Of a stretch of 64,000 nt of DNA, positions 51,425-60,241 are shown one piece after another (positions within the stretch are counted from its first letter, which is position 1; each line of letters starts with the position of its first letter). The DNA is from Novosphingobium sp. HII-3. GTDB lineage: Bacteria > Pseudomonadota > Alphaproteobacteria > Sphingomonadales > Sphingomonadaceae. Made by a program: the position numbers and the translations under genes. The stretch is taken from contig NZ_PPSM01000004.1 in NCBI RefSeq assembly GCF_002916655.1, positions 50,737 through 114,736 on the forward strand. Direction: 5' to 3'. The notes below the pieces were generated by a model. It saw only the letters and a list, made by a program, of their open reading frames with translations, was not told where the DNA came from and searched no databases.

Positions 51425-53632
51425 ATGAACGTTATTCACACCTTACCGGGCGGACTGCCTTTGTCCGGATCGGCTGCTAACAGTGACGCTCGTGAAGGAG
51501 GTGACCGCACCCCCTTATTGCGGCAATATCTGCGCATTGCGATGCGCTGGCGGTATGTCATTATTGGAGTTACGGTGGCATGCGTGCTGCTGGGCCTTAT
51601 TGTCACCCTGTTGATGGCGCCAAAATATACCGCGAGCTCGACAATCGAGATAACGCGGGAAGCCAATAAGGTTACCGATTTCCAGGGCGTGGAACGCGAG
51701 GCAAGTGTTGCAGATCAGGAGTTTTACCAGACGCAATACGGGCTTCTGCAGGCGCGTTCGTTGTCCGAACGCGTTGCAACCCAGCTTCGTCTGATTGACG
51801 ATCCTAAATTTTATGAGCGAATGGGATTCAGCAGCGGCAATCCCGCATTTCAGCTAGTGGGGGGTAGATATCCCGCAGCCGGTCGCGCCATTCGGCTGCG
51901 TACGGCTGGGGAGATCCTGCTGAAGAATGTCAGCATCGAGCCGGTTCGTCTGTCGAGGCTGGTCAAAATCCATTTCACCAGTTCGGACCCGCAGTTTTCG
52001 AGAAACGTCGCGAACGCATGGGCGGATAACTTCATCCAAGCTAATCTCGAGCGGAAGATACAAGCCACCTCCTATGGCCGTAATCTTTTGCAGCAGCAGC
52101 TTGGGCAATTGAAACAGCGGTTAGATGAGTCCCAGCGGCAGCTAGTCGCTTATGCGTCAGCGCAGCGTATCATCAATTTGCCGTCTCAATCAGGCGACGG
52201 GCGATCGGCATCAGAACGGTCTATTGTCGCGGATGATCTGGCTGCGCTTAATGCCGCGCTGTCGCAAGCGACGGCCGATCGCATTCAGGCGGGAGCGCGC
52301 CATGAGCAGGCGGGCCGGGCCGGGGCTTCGACGGAGGCGTTGCGTAACCCTGCTATCAATGGCTTGCGGCAGAAGCGGGCCGAGCTTGCTGCGGAATATC
52401 AGCGTTTGATGTCGCAGTTCGAACCGGAATATCCGGCCGCTAAGGCTGTCCAGTCGCAGCTCGAGCAGATCGACCGGTCAATCCGGCGGGAAGAGGGACG
52501 GGTATCGGGCTCCCTTCTCGCCGAATTCCGGGAAGCGCAAGAACGCGAGGATGCGCTGCAAGCGCGCGTGAATCAACTCAAGTCCAGCTATCTCGACCTC
52601 CGCCGCAGGAGCATCCAGTACAATATCTATCAGCAGGAAGTGGATACCAATCGCTCACTGTATGATGGAGTTCTCCAGCGCTTCAAAGAGATTGGCGTGG
52701 CAGGTGGCGTGGGCGTGAACAACGTCTCCATCGTCGATCCGGCCGACACACCTCAGCGCCCGTCTAGCCCGCGCATGCTGATCAACGTGATGGTAGCACT
52801 CGTGCTGGGCGTAGGCCTGGGCGGGCTCGTTGCGCTTGGTTTGGAGCAGATCGACGAGGCGATCGCCGATCCAGTGGAGGTGGAGCGCCGTCTCGGCTTG
52901 CCGCTGCTTGGAGCGGTTCCCAAGCTGAGTGAGGGCACGCCTAAGGAGGCGCTGCTTGATCGCAAGTCAGCTATAGTCGACGCCTATCTATCGGTGCAGA
53001 CCAACTTAGCGTTCACCACCGAGCATGGGGTTCCTAGATCGTTCGTGGTCACCTCGACGCGCCCTGCGGAAGGCAAGTCAACCACCGCGCTGGCGCTCGC
53101 AACGACGCTGGCCCGTGGCCAGAAGAAGGTCATCCTTGTGGACGGCGATATGCGTTCGCCGTCAGTGCATCACTTGGGGGGAGTTGATCACGACCGTGGC
53201 CTCAGTAACTTCTTGTCGGGCGAAGACAATCTCGAGATCCTGACATTTCCAATGCCCGACTTCGGTTTCACCGCCATGTCGGCCGGGCCCATCCCGCCTA
53301 ACGCGGCGGAGCTCCTGACGGGCAATCGCCTTTCAGTGCTAGTGGAGCGGCTGCTTCAGACCTATGATCATGTGGTGATCGATTCTCCACCAGTCATGGG
53401 ATTGGCGGACGCGCCGCTGATCGCGAGCAGGGTGGAAGGCGTGGTTTACGCCGTTGAGTCGCACAGTATCCGATCGAGTATGGTCAAGACCGCCCTAGCT
53501 CGCCTGATGAGCGCCAATGCCCGGATCATTGGCGGTGTCCTGACCAAATTTGAAGCAAAGCGGGCGCACCACGGCTATGGCTATGAATATGGCTACGGCT
53601 ATGGCCGTAACGATAGCGCGAGCCGGGGCTAA
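51425..53632 (+). CDS. wzc: Wzc/ExoP-type tyrosine autokinase
   Basis: 735 residues. Two membrane segments (about 40-62 and 455-475) bracket a periplasmic Wzz-like domain with long coiled coils (LLQQQLGQLKQRLDESQRQL). The cytosolic kinase has Walker A STRPAEGKSTTALALA near residue 545, A' ILVDGDMRSPS and B HVVIDSPPVMGLADA. The C-terminal tail has a tyrosine cluster (GYGYEYGYGYG) for autophosphorylation. It controls chain length and export with Wza. No partner phosphatase is encoded in the window. Confidence 0.95.
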   Translation: MNVIHTLPGGLPLSGSAANSDAREGGDRTPLLRQYLRIAMRWRYVIIGVTVACVLLGLIVTLLMAPKYTASSTIEITREANKVTDFQGVEREASVADQEFYQTQYGLLQARSLSERVATQLRLIDDPKFYERMGFSSGNPAFQLVGGRYPAAGRAIRLRTAGEILLKNVSIEPVRLSRLVKIHFTSSDPQFSRNVANAWADNFIQANLERKIQATSYGRNLLQQQLGQLKQRLDESQRQLVAYASAQRIINLPSQSGDGRSASERSIVADDLAALNAALSQATADRIQAGARHEQAGRAGASTEALRNPAINGLRQKRAELAAEYQRLMSQFEPEYPAAKAVQSQLEQIDRSIRREEGRVSGSLLAEFREAQEREDALQARVNQLKSSYLDLRRRSIQYNIYQQEVDTNRSLYDGVLQRFKEIGVAGGVGVNNVSIVDPADTPQRPSSPRMLINVMVALVLGVGLGGLVALGLEQIDEAIADPVEVERRLGLPLLGAVPKLSEGTPKEALLDRKSAIVDAYLSVQTNLAFTTEHGVPRSFVVTSTRPAEGKSTTALALATTLARGQKKVILVDGDMRSPSVHHLGGVDHDRGLSNFLSGEDNLEILTFPMPDFGFTAMSAGPIPPNAAELLTGNRLSVLVERLLQTYDHVVIDSPPVMGLADAPLIASRVEGVVYAVESHSIRSSMVKTALARLMSANARIIGGVLTKFEAKRAHHGYGYEYGYGYGRNDSASRG

Positions 53633-53634
53633 CA

Positions 53635-54861
53635 ATGTCCCGTCAACCGCTTCTGCAGCGATCGGCGGCGGAATGGGGCGTGCGGGTTGTCTTGGCGCTG
53701 CTGCTCGCGGCAATTGCGTTCTTCGGTATTGCGCGCACCACGGCCTATGCACTGCGTGAAAAAGACCTTGCGCTCGCTCATGTCATGGCGCCGAGCGACG
53801 GTCGCATTACCGCTTTGAAGGCAGAAACGTTGCTTCAGTCGGGCGTGACCGCTGACAATGTGCGCACGATCGAACGGTTCGCTGTCCAGGCATTGCGGCA
53901 GGATCCGACAGCAGTAGCCGCAGCGTCGGCATTGGGCATCATCAAGCAGACGCGGGGCGACGCCGCAGGGGCTCAGCGCATGCTTGCTTATGCCGAGCGT
54001 CTGTCGCGCCGGCATTTGCAGACCCAACTCTGGGCGATAGAAGAAGCAGTAGCAAAGGGTGATATCAGCCAAGCTCTGCGACATTACGACATCGCCCTGC
54101 GAACGTCGCGCCAAGCGCCTGATCTGCTATTTCCTGTCCTTGAGAAGTCGATTGCTGATCCGACCGTTCGTGCCGCACTGGTTCGGACATTGGCCGCGCG
54201 GCCGGCATGGAGCACATCCTTCTTGGATCATATTGCAGGCACCGCGCCGGACCAGGCCGCCACGGCCGAGCTCTATGTAGCGCTCCACCGCATCGGCGTC
54301 GAAGCGTCACAAGGGGCGCAGGCGGAGGTGATCGATACGTTAATTGCCCGGGGCAATCATGATGCAGCATGGCAATTGTATCGTGAGATACGCCCATCCG
54401 CTCGGCGCGATCGCGCACGAGACCCGCGCTTTGCCCTGTTGCTCGATCACCCCACGCCATTCGATTGGGTCCCCGTAAATGGCACCGGGATCTCCAGCTC
54501 AATCCAGCGCAATAATGACGCTGGTTTGTTCGATTTCGTGGTGTCTTCCGGTGTAGGAGGCGTGGTGCTGAGCCAGCGGCAGTTGCTTGCCCCGGGTGTC
54601 TATCATCTGAAAGGGCATAGCATCGGTATCGATCTGCCCGAGGATGCCCGACCTTATTGGGCGCTGGCTTGTGGGGACGGCGAAGAACGTGGGAACGTCG
54701 ATGTGCCCAATTCCGATCAGGCAGGTGGCTTCTTCACTGGCCAACTGATAGTTCCGGCTGACTGCCCGGTTCAGACTCTGATGCTTGTGGTTCGACCATC
54801 GTACAAGGTCGGGGGGGGCGCGGGCCAGATCGATCAAATCGAACTGATGCCGGCGCGGTAA
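53635..54861 (+). CDS. Exopolysaccharide-locus protein with TPR-like helices
   Basis: 408 residues, two bases after wzc. One N-terminal membrane anchor (VRVVLALLLAAIAFFGIARTT) is followed by ~200 residues of helical repeats (QALRQDPTAVAAASALGIIK, ALRHYDIALRTSRQAPDLLF) in the style of tetratricopeptides, then a beta-rich domain with GVYHLKGHSIGIDLPED. It probably sits on the periplasmic side and may help export or anchoring. Related unnamed proteins occur next to wzc in sphingomonads. Enzymatic role not visible. Confidence 0.72.
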   Translation: MSRQPLLQRSAAEWGVRVVLALLLAAIAFFGIARTTAYALREKDLALAHVMAPSDGRITALKAETLLQSGVTADNVRTIERFAVQALRQDPTAVAAASALGIIKQTRGDAAGAQRMLAYAERLSRRHLQTQLWAIEEAVAKGDISQALRHYDIALRTSRQAPDLLFPVLEKSIADPTVRAALVRTLAARPAWSTSFLDHIAGTAPDQAATAELYVALHRIGVEASQGAQAEVIDTLIARGNHDAAWQLYREIRPSARRDRARDPRFALLLDHPTPFDWVPVNGTGISSSIQRNNDAGLFDFVVSSGVGGVVLSQRQLLAPGVYHLKGHSIGIDLPEDARPYWALACGDGEERGNVDVPNSDQAGGFFTGQLIVPADCPVQTLMLVVRPSYKVGGGAGQIDQIELMPAR

Positions 54862-54865
54862 GGAG

Positions 54866-55267
54866 ATGAGAGTGCGCGTGTCAGAACTGATCGGCCTAAG
54901 CTTGGTGCTGGCAATGTCGCCCGCGGTTGCTCACGCGCGGGCGTCACAAAGCGCGACATCGACCGCCGACAGCCAAAATGACGACCAACTTGGCGCCCAA
55001 CAATGGACGCAAACCCCGCTAGAAACTAACCCAACCGGTCGTACAGCAAAGTCGTCTGTAGGCGAGGCCGGCCAGCGGATGACGCGAGACACCACTGCGC
55101 AGAAAACCGGCGTAAAGCCGATGGCACGGGTTTCAAATCGAATCCAGAACCGTGTTCAGAACCGCATCCGCAACCGGATCGATCGATATTACGATCCGCA
55201 GAGCAACGCGACCGACTCTCTGGTCGTCGCCGAGGACCAAGCACGTACGGGTGTCCCCCTCCGTTGA
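54866..55267 (+). CDS. Exported protein with an NRxQ-type repeat
   Basis: 133 residues. A signal peptide (SELIGLSLVLAMSPAVAHAR) leads to a polar, low-complexity mature part. Residues 90-110 contain the four-residue repeat NRIQ NRVQ NRIR NRID, giving a strongly basic amphipathic stretch. It follows the previous gene by four bases and ends the export operon. A periplasmic contact with acidic polysaccharide is possible from charge alone. Not recognised as a family. Confidence 0.65.
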   Translation: MRVRVSELIGLSLVLAMSPAVAHARASQSATSTADSQNDDQLGAQQWTQTPLETNPTGRTAKSSVGEAGQRMTRDTTAQKTGVKPMARVSNRIQNRVQNRIRNRIDRYYDPQSNATDSLVVAEDQARTGVPLR

Positions 55268-56074
55268 TCAACATGATCGGGAGTGAACCCCGTACAATCG
55301 GCTGTACCTTCTGATCGTACCACCAATCCGGCTTATCAACTTCGCTAGCTCGGACCGGTTACAGAACGTGGCGATCCGCGGAAAGGTCGCTCGGCTTGCG
55401 GTGCTGAAGTTGGCAATCTGAAGAACTTGGCCGCATGAGCATCGCGTCGACCACGCATTGGAATGGGAGCGATGACGTTCTAGCAGATCGCCGATGAGTA
55501 GGTGCGGATCAAGCTGCTCGAGCACGAGATCAAGAAGCTGCTATGCATGAACGAAATACTGCGCAAGGCCTTGACGTATTTTGCGATGGCGGAGCTCGAC
55601 CGCCGCGAGAGATGATGTCGTTCATCGACGCGCATCGCGCGGAATAGGGTATCTAGCCGATCTGCCGCGAACTGGCGATCGCGCCGTCCCAAGGCACCGC
55701 ACCCGCTTGAAGATCAATCGGGAGTTTCGTGTCGCCCGGCCAAACGCTTTGTGGGTGGTCGATCTTACGTATCTGCACACACGAGCAAGCTGATCATGCG
55801 TTGCGCGCTCGATCAAGGCCCAGAGTAGCATAAGTGAACGGGGTGGCCGCTCATCTACTAGTACCTGCTAGCCATCCGCAACCTCCCTTAACAACGCGAC
55901 CTGCCCTGCAACTGGCTACTCGGCATACCATCTGCATTGATCAACATAATGTCCGATAAGATGGATTCTCGGACATAGAAGGGGGCCTGAATCCGGAGTG
56001 CATATAGCACGATCAGAGCCGAGTTGCTAAGATGCCGCGTTCGCTCCATCGCCGACGGTCGCAAAGGATTTCGC
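55268..56074. other. Gap with decayed IS3 remnant
   Basis: 807 bases without an intact gene. 55500-55830 is the transposase remnant described separately; the remainder shows no protein-like frame. Confidence 0.5.
55500..55830 (+). pseudogene. IS3-family transposase remnant
   Basis: First piece reads IKLLEHEIKKLLCMNEILRK then AMAELDRRER, the end of an IS3 OrfA. The OrfB start follows as MSFIDAHRAE, then two in-frame TAG codons around GI, then PICRELAIAPS. After a frameshift and deletion, REFRVARPNALWVVDLTYLH matches the catalytic integrase core. No terminal repeats were found. It is an old, heavily eroded copy at the border of the exopolysaccharide locus. Confidence 0.8.
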
Positions 56075-56323
56075 ATGACGATACATCGCACCCGGATAAC
56101 CGCTGACGGGCGCATCCAGTTACCTGCGCAGCTACGCCGTGAGTTGGGTTTATTGCCCGGTGATACGGTCGACCTCGAAATGCAGGACGGCCAGTTTGTG
56201 GTGCGCCGTCCTTCCAAGGCCTTGGAGCGCATTCGCGCCCGATTGTCCAAATACATCGAGCCGGGCACCGATCTGGTGGCCGAATTGAAAGCGCAGCGGA
56301 TCGAGGATGCGCAGCGTGATTGA
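56075..56323 (+). CDS. vapB: VapB/AbrB-type antitoxin
   Basis: 82 residues from the ATG at 56075. The SpoVT-AbrB swapped-hairpin domain is clear: RITADGRIQLPAQLRRELGL and LPGDTVDLEMQDGQFVVRRP. The C-terminal half is the toxin-binding region. It overlaps vapC, so the two are translated together. AbrB-type antitoxins repress their own operon. Presence near a recombinase suggests that the pair stabilises this mobile segment. Confidence 0.86.
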   Translation: MTIHRTRITADGRIQLPAQLRRELGLLPGDTVDLEMQDGQFVVRRPSKALERIRARLSKYIEPGTDLVAELKAQRIEDAQRD

Positions 56324-56699
56324 TGCGATCCTCGATACGTCCGTGCTGCTCGCCTTCGCACAAGGCGAACGCCACCAGGTCGACGAAGACACCTTGCTGT
56401 CGCGCGCGGCGGTCTCGGCCGTCAGTGTCGCGGAGTTTCGCTCCAAGCTGCTTGAGAAGACCGTTCCGGCCGAGGAGGTCGAGGCCACCTTGCGCGATTT
56501 CAACCTCAAGGTGCTGCCGTTCGGAGCAGCAGAAGCCGATGCGGCCGGCCGCCTTATTCCCCTCGCGCGGCCGCATGGCATTGGCCTTGGCGATTGCGCG
56601 TGCATCGCGACCGGGCTGGTCGCCGGTTTGACCGTGTGGACGGCCGATCGCGACTGGATCAAGCTCGACGTGGCCGCCGCGATCAAGCTGATCCGCTGA
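56307..56699 (+). CDS. vapC: VapC-type PIN-domain toxin
   Basis: 130 residues from the ATG at 56307; a GTG at 56316 is an alternative. PIN-domain acidic residues are in place: AILDTSVLLAFAQGE, VSAVSVAEFRSKLLE, GIGLGDCACIATG and VWTADRDW. VapC toxins cleave tRNA or rRNA. The gene ends two bases before the recombinase start. Intact by sequence. Confidence 0.9.
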   Translation: MRSVIDAILDTSVLLAFAQGERHQVDEDTLLSRAAVSAVSVAEFRSKLLEKTVPAEEVEATLRDFNLKVLPFGAAEADAAGRLIPLARPHGIGLGDCACIATGLVAGLTVWTADRDWIKLDVAAAIKLIR

Positions 56700-56701
56700 C
56701 G

Positions 56702-57703
56702 ATGGCGCGCGACCTGCTGCCGATCTCCCCGCAGTTGCCTGCGGATCTGCGCGCCGAGATCGAGGGCGCGCGCGACACTCTTGCGGCGGCCAAGGCGGCG
56801 TCGACGCAAAAAGCCTACGCCTCGGACTGGCGGCGGTTCTGCGACTTCTGCGATGCGCGCAATGTCGAGGCGCTGCCCGCGCACCCTGACGTGGTGGCGT
56901 TGTTCGTGCACGTCGAGGCTGAAGCGGGCATCGCGCCGGTGACGATCGGCCGCCGAATCGCGGCGATCACCCACCATCATCGCGATGCCGGTCTTGCCTC
57001 CCCGAGCGCACGCGACGGCGCCGGGGTGATCGCGGCGATGCTCGCCGGCGTGCGGCGAAAGTATGCGCGGAAGAAAGAGCAGAAGTCGCCGGTCCAGGCC
57101 GATGTGTTGAAGGCGATGTTGGGGACGATCGAGGGCATGGGGGTGCGCGCCAGGCGCGACCGGGCGATCCTGGCGTTGGGGATGGCAGGCGCGTTTCGGC
57201 GCTCAGAGCTCGCGGCGCTGCGCCTCGAGGATCTGAAGTTCACGAATACAGGGCTGAGGATCACCATTCCCAAATCCAAGCGCGACCAGGAGCGCCAGGG
57301 CCAGGTCATCGCCATCCCCGAAGGACGGTTCATTCGCCCGGTCAACCTACTGCGGCATTGGCTTCATGCGGCCGATCTCCACCTTGCGGACCCCGCCACC
57401 GGCAAGCCGCGCACCGGGCCCGTGTTTCTGCGGCTTACCCGCTCGGACGTCCCCACGACCCAAGCAGTCACCGACAAGACCGTGGCGCGCCTGGTCAAGA
57501 CGGCCGCCGCCGCGGCCGACCTCGATCCCGCCCTCTATTCCGCGCATTCGCTCCGAGCCGGGTTCCTCACCGAGGCGGCGGCGCGCCGCGCTAACCTCTT
57601 CAAGATGAAGGATCATAGCCGGCACAAGTCGCTCGATACGGTTGCCGATTATGTCCGCGATGCGGCACTGTTCGACGATCACGCCGGCGACGGCTTTCTG
57701 TAA
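56702..57703 (+). CDS. Tyrosine recombinase
   Basis: 333 residues from the ATG at 56702. A SAM-like N-terminal domain (ASTQKAYASDWRRFCDFCDA) is followed by the catalytic domain with the first Arg in GMAGAFRRSELAALRLEDL, the HxxR in YSAHSLRAGF, the His in DHSRHKSLDTVADY and the nucleophile Tyr in that last motif (about residue 318). Enzymes of this type integrate elements or resolve plasmid dimers. No att repeats were recognised nearby. It is coupled to vapC. Confidence 0.92.
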   Translation: MARDLLPISPQLPADLRAEIEGARDTLAAAKAASTQKAYASDWRRFCDFCDARNVEALPAHPDVVALFVHVEAEAGIAPVTIGRRIAAITHHHRDAGLASPSARDGAGVIAAMLAGVRRKYARKKEQKSPVQADVLKAMLGTIEGMGVRARRDRAILALGMAGAFRRSELAALRLEDLKFTNTGLRITIPKSKRDQERQGQVIAIPEGRFIRPVNLLRHWLHAADLHLADPATGKPRTGPVFLRLTRSDVPTTQAVTDKTVARLVKTAAAAADLDPALYSAHSLRAGFLTEAAARRANLFKMKDHSRHKSLDTVADYVRDAALFDDHAGDGFL

Positions 57704-57721
57704 ATCGGGGAGGTCAATCGC

Positions 57722-58189
57722 GTGTTGGAGAGACTCGGTAGGTCCGACAGGGTGAATGGCCTCCTGCCCTTGGTTGGTTTTCTCATAGCCTACACAATGC
57801 TTGTCATCTCACCCCCGTATATTCTCCAGTTCTTCGACCACTATAACCTGCCTGTCGCTGCCGGAGTGGCTGCTGTGGCTCTGCTCGCGATGGCGTGCTC
57901 GCTGCTTGCTTCGGCAATTTGGAATGCTTGGATCAAACCGCATGGGCGGTTCAGCGATGCTTTGATGGGAATCACGATCATCGTCGTCGGAATGGTCATG
58001 CTGGACGGTTTGAAGAGCGCAGTAGGATCCTTCCCAGTTGGCACTGAGGATGAGCAGTTGGTGCACGGGATTCTGGTGCTTTGGGTCGGCTTGATCGCCT
58101 TCGCAACGAAGACGCCGTGGGATGATCTGCGCGACCAAGCCACTCGATGGTTACGCCGAAAGCTGGAGCGGGACCCCGCCGGGGGTTGA
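57722..58189 (+). CDS. Small integral membrane protein
   Basis: 155 residues from the GTG at 57722, with GGGGAGG eight bases upstream. Four hydrophobic segments (LLPLVGFLIAYTMLVIS, VAAGVAAVALLAMACSLLAS, ALMGITIIVVGMVMLDGL, LVHGILVLWVGLIAFA). No family recognised. It follows the recombinase by 18 bases and may share its transcript. Confidence 0.65.
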   Translation: MLERLGRSDRVNGLLPLVGFLIAYTMLVISPPYILQFFDHYNLPVAAGVAAVALLAMACSLLASAIWNAWIKPHGRFSDALMGITIIVVGMVMLDGLKSAVGSFPVGTEDEQLVHGILVLWVGLIAFATKTPWDDLRDQATRWLRRKLERDPAGG

Positions 58190-58219
58190 CCGTCCGGGCT
58201 GCCGCCGCGAGACCAAGGC

Positions 58220-58798
58220 ATGGAATGGAGCTCCTATTGCGACTGGCAGTCCCAGGACCCGCAGCATCGACCTGAGGTTTCTCTCGCAGACGGCTACCTT
58301 GCCGGCGCCGTGGTGTCGTTACAGGAGAAATCCGACGATCTCTGGATCGCCGATATCCTCGGAGATGCCAGCACCTGGAGCAGGGATCGAACCGTCGAGC
58401 CTGACGAACGGAGCAAGGCCCGCGACGTTCTGAAAGTCCGGTTAGCCGAAGCCCGCGAACAACTGGCCTCATCGCAGACGTCGTATGCTCCCGTTCTGAG
58501 CGTCTCGCCAGAGGGCGAATTCGACGTCGCCGCTTGGGCAACAGGGTTCGTCGAAGCGACGGGCCCCGACCTCGAAATATGGCTTTATCACCTTGCCGGC
58601 ACGCGCGAAGCCGGTCTCTTTGGGGTCCTGGGAGCGCACGCAGCCGGTCCCATAGGAGACGCCGCCAGATCCTTACTTTCGAGCCATGCGAAGGCAGCGG
58701 ACCTGGCCAGCCTTAAAGATCAGGCATGGGAGTACATCGGCCAGTTCGTTGCCGCGCTATATGCACGCAGATCTGCGCTCGGAATGCTTGCCGCCTAA
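58220..58798 (+). CDS. Hypothetical protein
   Basis: 192 residues, not recognised. Acidic, helical, no signal peptide; tryptophans recur (MEWSSYCDWQSQ, DDLWIADILGDASTWSRD, LEIWLYHLAGTREA). A soluble cytosolic protein is likely. The ATG at 58220 has a weak purine tract upstream. It is convergent with the GFA-protein gene at 58811. Confidence 0.55.
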   Translation: MEWSSYCDWQSQDPQHRPEVSLADGYLAGAVVSLQEKSDDLWIADILGDASTWSRDRTVEPDERSKARDVLKVRLAEAREQLASSQTSYAPVLSVSPEGEFDVAAWATGFVEATGPDLEIWLYHLAGTREAGLFGVLGAHAAGPIGDAARSLLSSHAKAADLASLKDQAWEYIGQFVAALYARRSALGMLAA

Positions 58799-58810
58799 AG
58801 CACATCGACC

Positions 58811-59224
58811 CTACCATTCGACACACTCATCATCGCCCCCGAAGGATGCTGGAAGGCGGGCATAGTGGGGCAGTGAATCCACAATAGGCATCACCGCGTC
58901 GGCGCAATGGATATGCAGTTGAGGAGCGACAGAGCCCTTGGGTAGAAGATATGCATTGAGGCTTCGCAAGCCGGCTGCCGCTACCTCCGTGAAAAGTGCT
59001 ATTCCACACGAGGCACACCGCAATCTCGGCGTCCCTTTGACCGCCATCTTTACCGGCTCTCCGCTAACCACCTTCACAGCCTCGGCCGGATAAACGGAAT
59101 TGACGACATAGGCGGCACCCTGCGCGATCTGACAATCGCTGCAGTGACAGTAAACCTGCGCCATTGGCTCCCCGCTGATCTGCAGGCTCACTTCGCCGCA
59201 TAGACATTGGGTTTCGATCATCAC
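58811..59224 (-). CDS. GFA-family zinc protein
   Basis: 137 residues (or 136 from the second ATG). Cysteines match the GFA fold: TQCLCGEVSLQI, VYCHCSDCQ and LRCASCGIALF, which bind structural and catalytic zinc. The family is named after the glutathione-dependent formaldehyde-activating enzyme, but most members have unknown substrates. Cytosolic; appears intact. It is unrelated to its neighbours by context. Confidence 0.85.
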   Translation of the reverse strand: MMIETQCLCGEVSLQISGEPMAQVYCHCSDCQIAQGAAYVVNSVYPAEAVKVVSGEPVKMAVKGTPRLRCASCGIALFTEVAAAGLRSLNAYLLPKGSVAPQLHIHCADAVMPIVDSLPHYARLPASFGGDDECVEW

Positions 59225-59259
59225 CTAAACTCTACCACTGGCGCCTACGACCTCAGGAG

Positions 59260-59667
59260 TCACTGGGAAGCACAAGTGCGGTTGGCGTCGTCAAAAGCAG
59301 CTTTGCCTTCGGCTTTCATACGGGCTGTCCAATCTTTGTGAAACCGCTCGACAGCCTGAGTCCTTAGCCTGAGTTGAGCTGGGGTCGGAGCGGTTTCCTG
59401 GAGGCTTGGCAAAAGGCTACCTGGCCTGGATTGTTCCACCACGTACCAACGTATGAACTGGCGCTCCATCGCAGGGGATAGTCGGCCGCCATTTGCGAGT
59501 TGATAGGCGTTTTCCGCCTTAAGTTCCGCGATGATTTCAGACAGGCGAGCGTTCGCCTTGTCGATGCTATTGATGCAAGGATCATCATCGACGGAAGCAG
59601 CGTATGATGCCCTTGGTACAATCCCGGCTAAAAGCGCCAAGGAAACTATGAGCCCTACCCTGCGCAT
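59260..59667 (-). CDS. Exported hypothetical protein
   Basis: 135 residues from the ATG at 59667, which has GGAGG five bases upstream. Signal peptide MRRVGLIVSLALLAGIVPRASYA; the mature protein has two cysteines (DDDPCINSIDKANARL and the C-terminal RTCASQ) that could bond, and a mainly helical body. Likely periplasmic. No family recognised. Confidence 0.65.
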   Translation of the reverse strand: MRRVGLIVSLALLAGIVPRASYAASVDDDPCINSIDKANARLSEIIAELKAENAYQLANGGRLSPAMERQFIRWYVVEQSRPGSLLPSLQETAPTPAQLRLRTQAVERFHKDWTARMKAEGKAAFDDANRTCASQ

Positions 59668-59694
59668 TAAGACCTCCGCCAGCAAACGCGCTGC

Positions 59695-60177
59695 CTAGTT
59701 CCTACCACGATGCCACGCGAGCATCGACCAATCTTGCCAGGGTACATCGACCTGCCCCCGCCGCCTTGCCACAACACAGCGAACCGTCGCTGCCAGCAAA
59801 AGCAGCAAGATGACAGCTGTCGGCACGCTCCTAATCAGGGCATAGGCGACGGGAGACATCGTGATCGAGGCCCACCGCGAGAAGTGCGCGCCTAAGCAGA
59901 CGATTTGCAATGCAGTTGCCCAAAGTGGCCACATGCGCCGCGCATGCAGTGCGATGGCGCCAAACCCAACCAAGCCTATGATGTCCGTCCCTAACGAGGA
60001 GATGTCGACATTGTTAAACTCGCTCGGGATGAACTTCTCCATGGTCATCTGAAAGGCGACCATCACCACCATGACGACGGCACCGAGACGTTCTGGCGCC
60101 CCCCCTCTCCAGGCTACGGCTCCGAGCGATACAGCCATGAACGTCGCGTAAGGGATAACCAACTGGTTCAAGGACAT
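59695..60177 (-). CDS. Hypothetical membrane protein
   Basis: 160 residues from the ATG at 60177 (a GTG at 60210 would add 11). Four hydrophobic segments, for example YATFMAVSLGAVAWRG, LGAVVMVVMVAFQMTM and SVPTAVILLLLLAATVRCVV. It follows the membrane-anchored LuxR-type gene by about 60 bases on the same strand. Such pairs of a membrane-anchored regulator and a membrane protein are seen in sphingomonads, so it may be the sensor partner; this is inference. Confidence 0.6.
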   Translation of the reverse strand: MSLNQLVIPYATFMAVSLGAVAWRGGAPERLGAVVMVVMVAFQMTMEKFIPSEFNNVDISSLGTDIIGLVGFGAIALHARRMWPLWATALQIVCLGAHFSRWASITMSPVAYALIRSVPTAVILLLLLAATVRCVVARRRGQVDVPWQDWSMLAWHRGRN

Positions 60178-60241
60178 GAGGAGGCCCACGTGCAAGCCGC
60201 TCTGAAGCACTGCGGGCCGCAGAGCCTTGCAAGCCGGGGCA

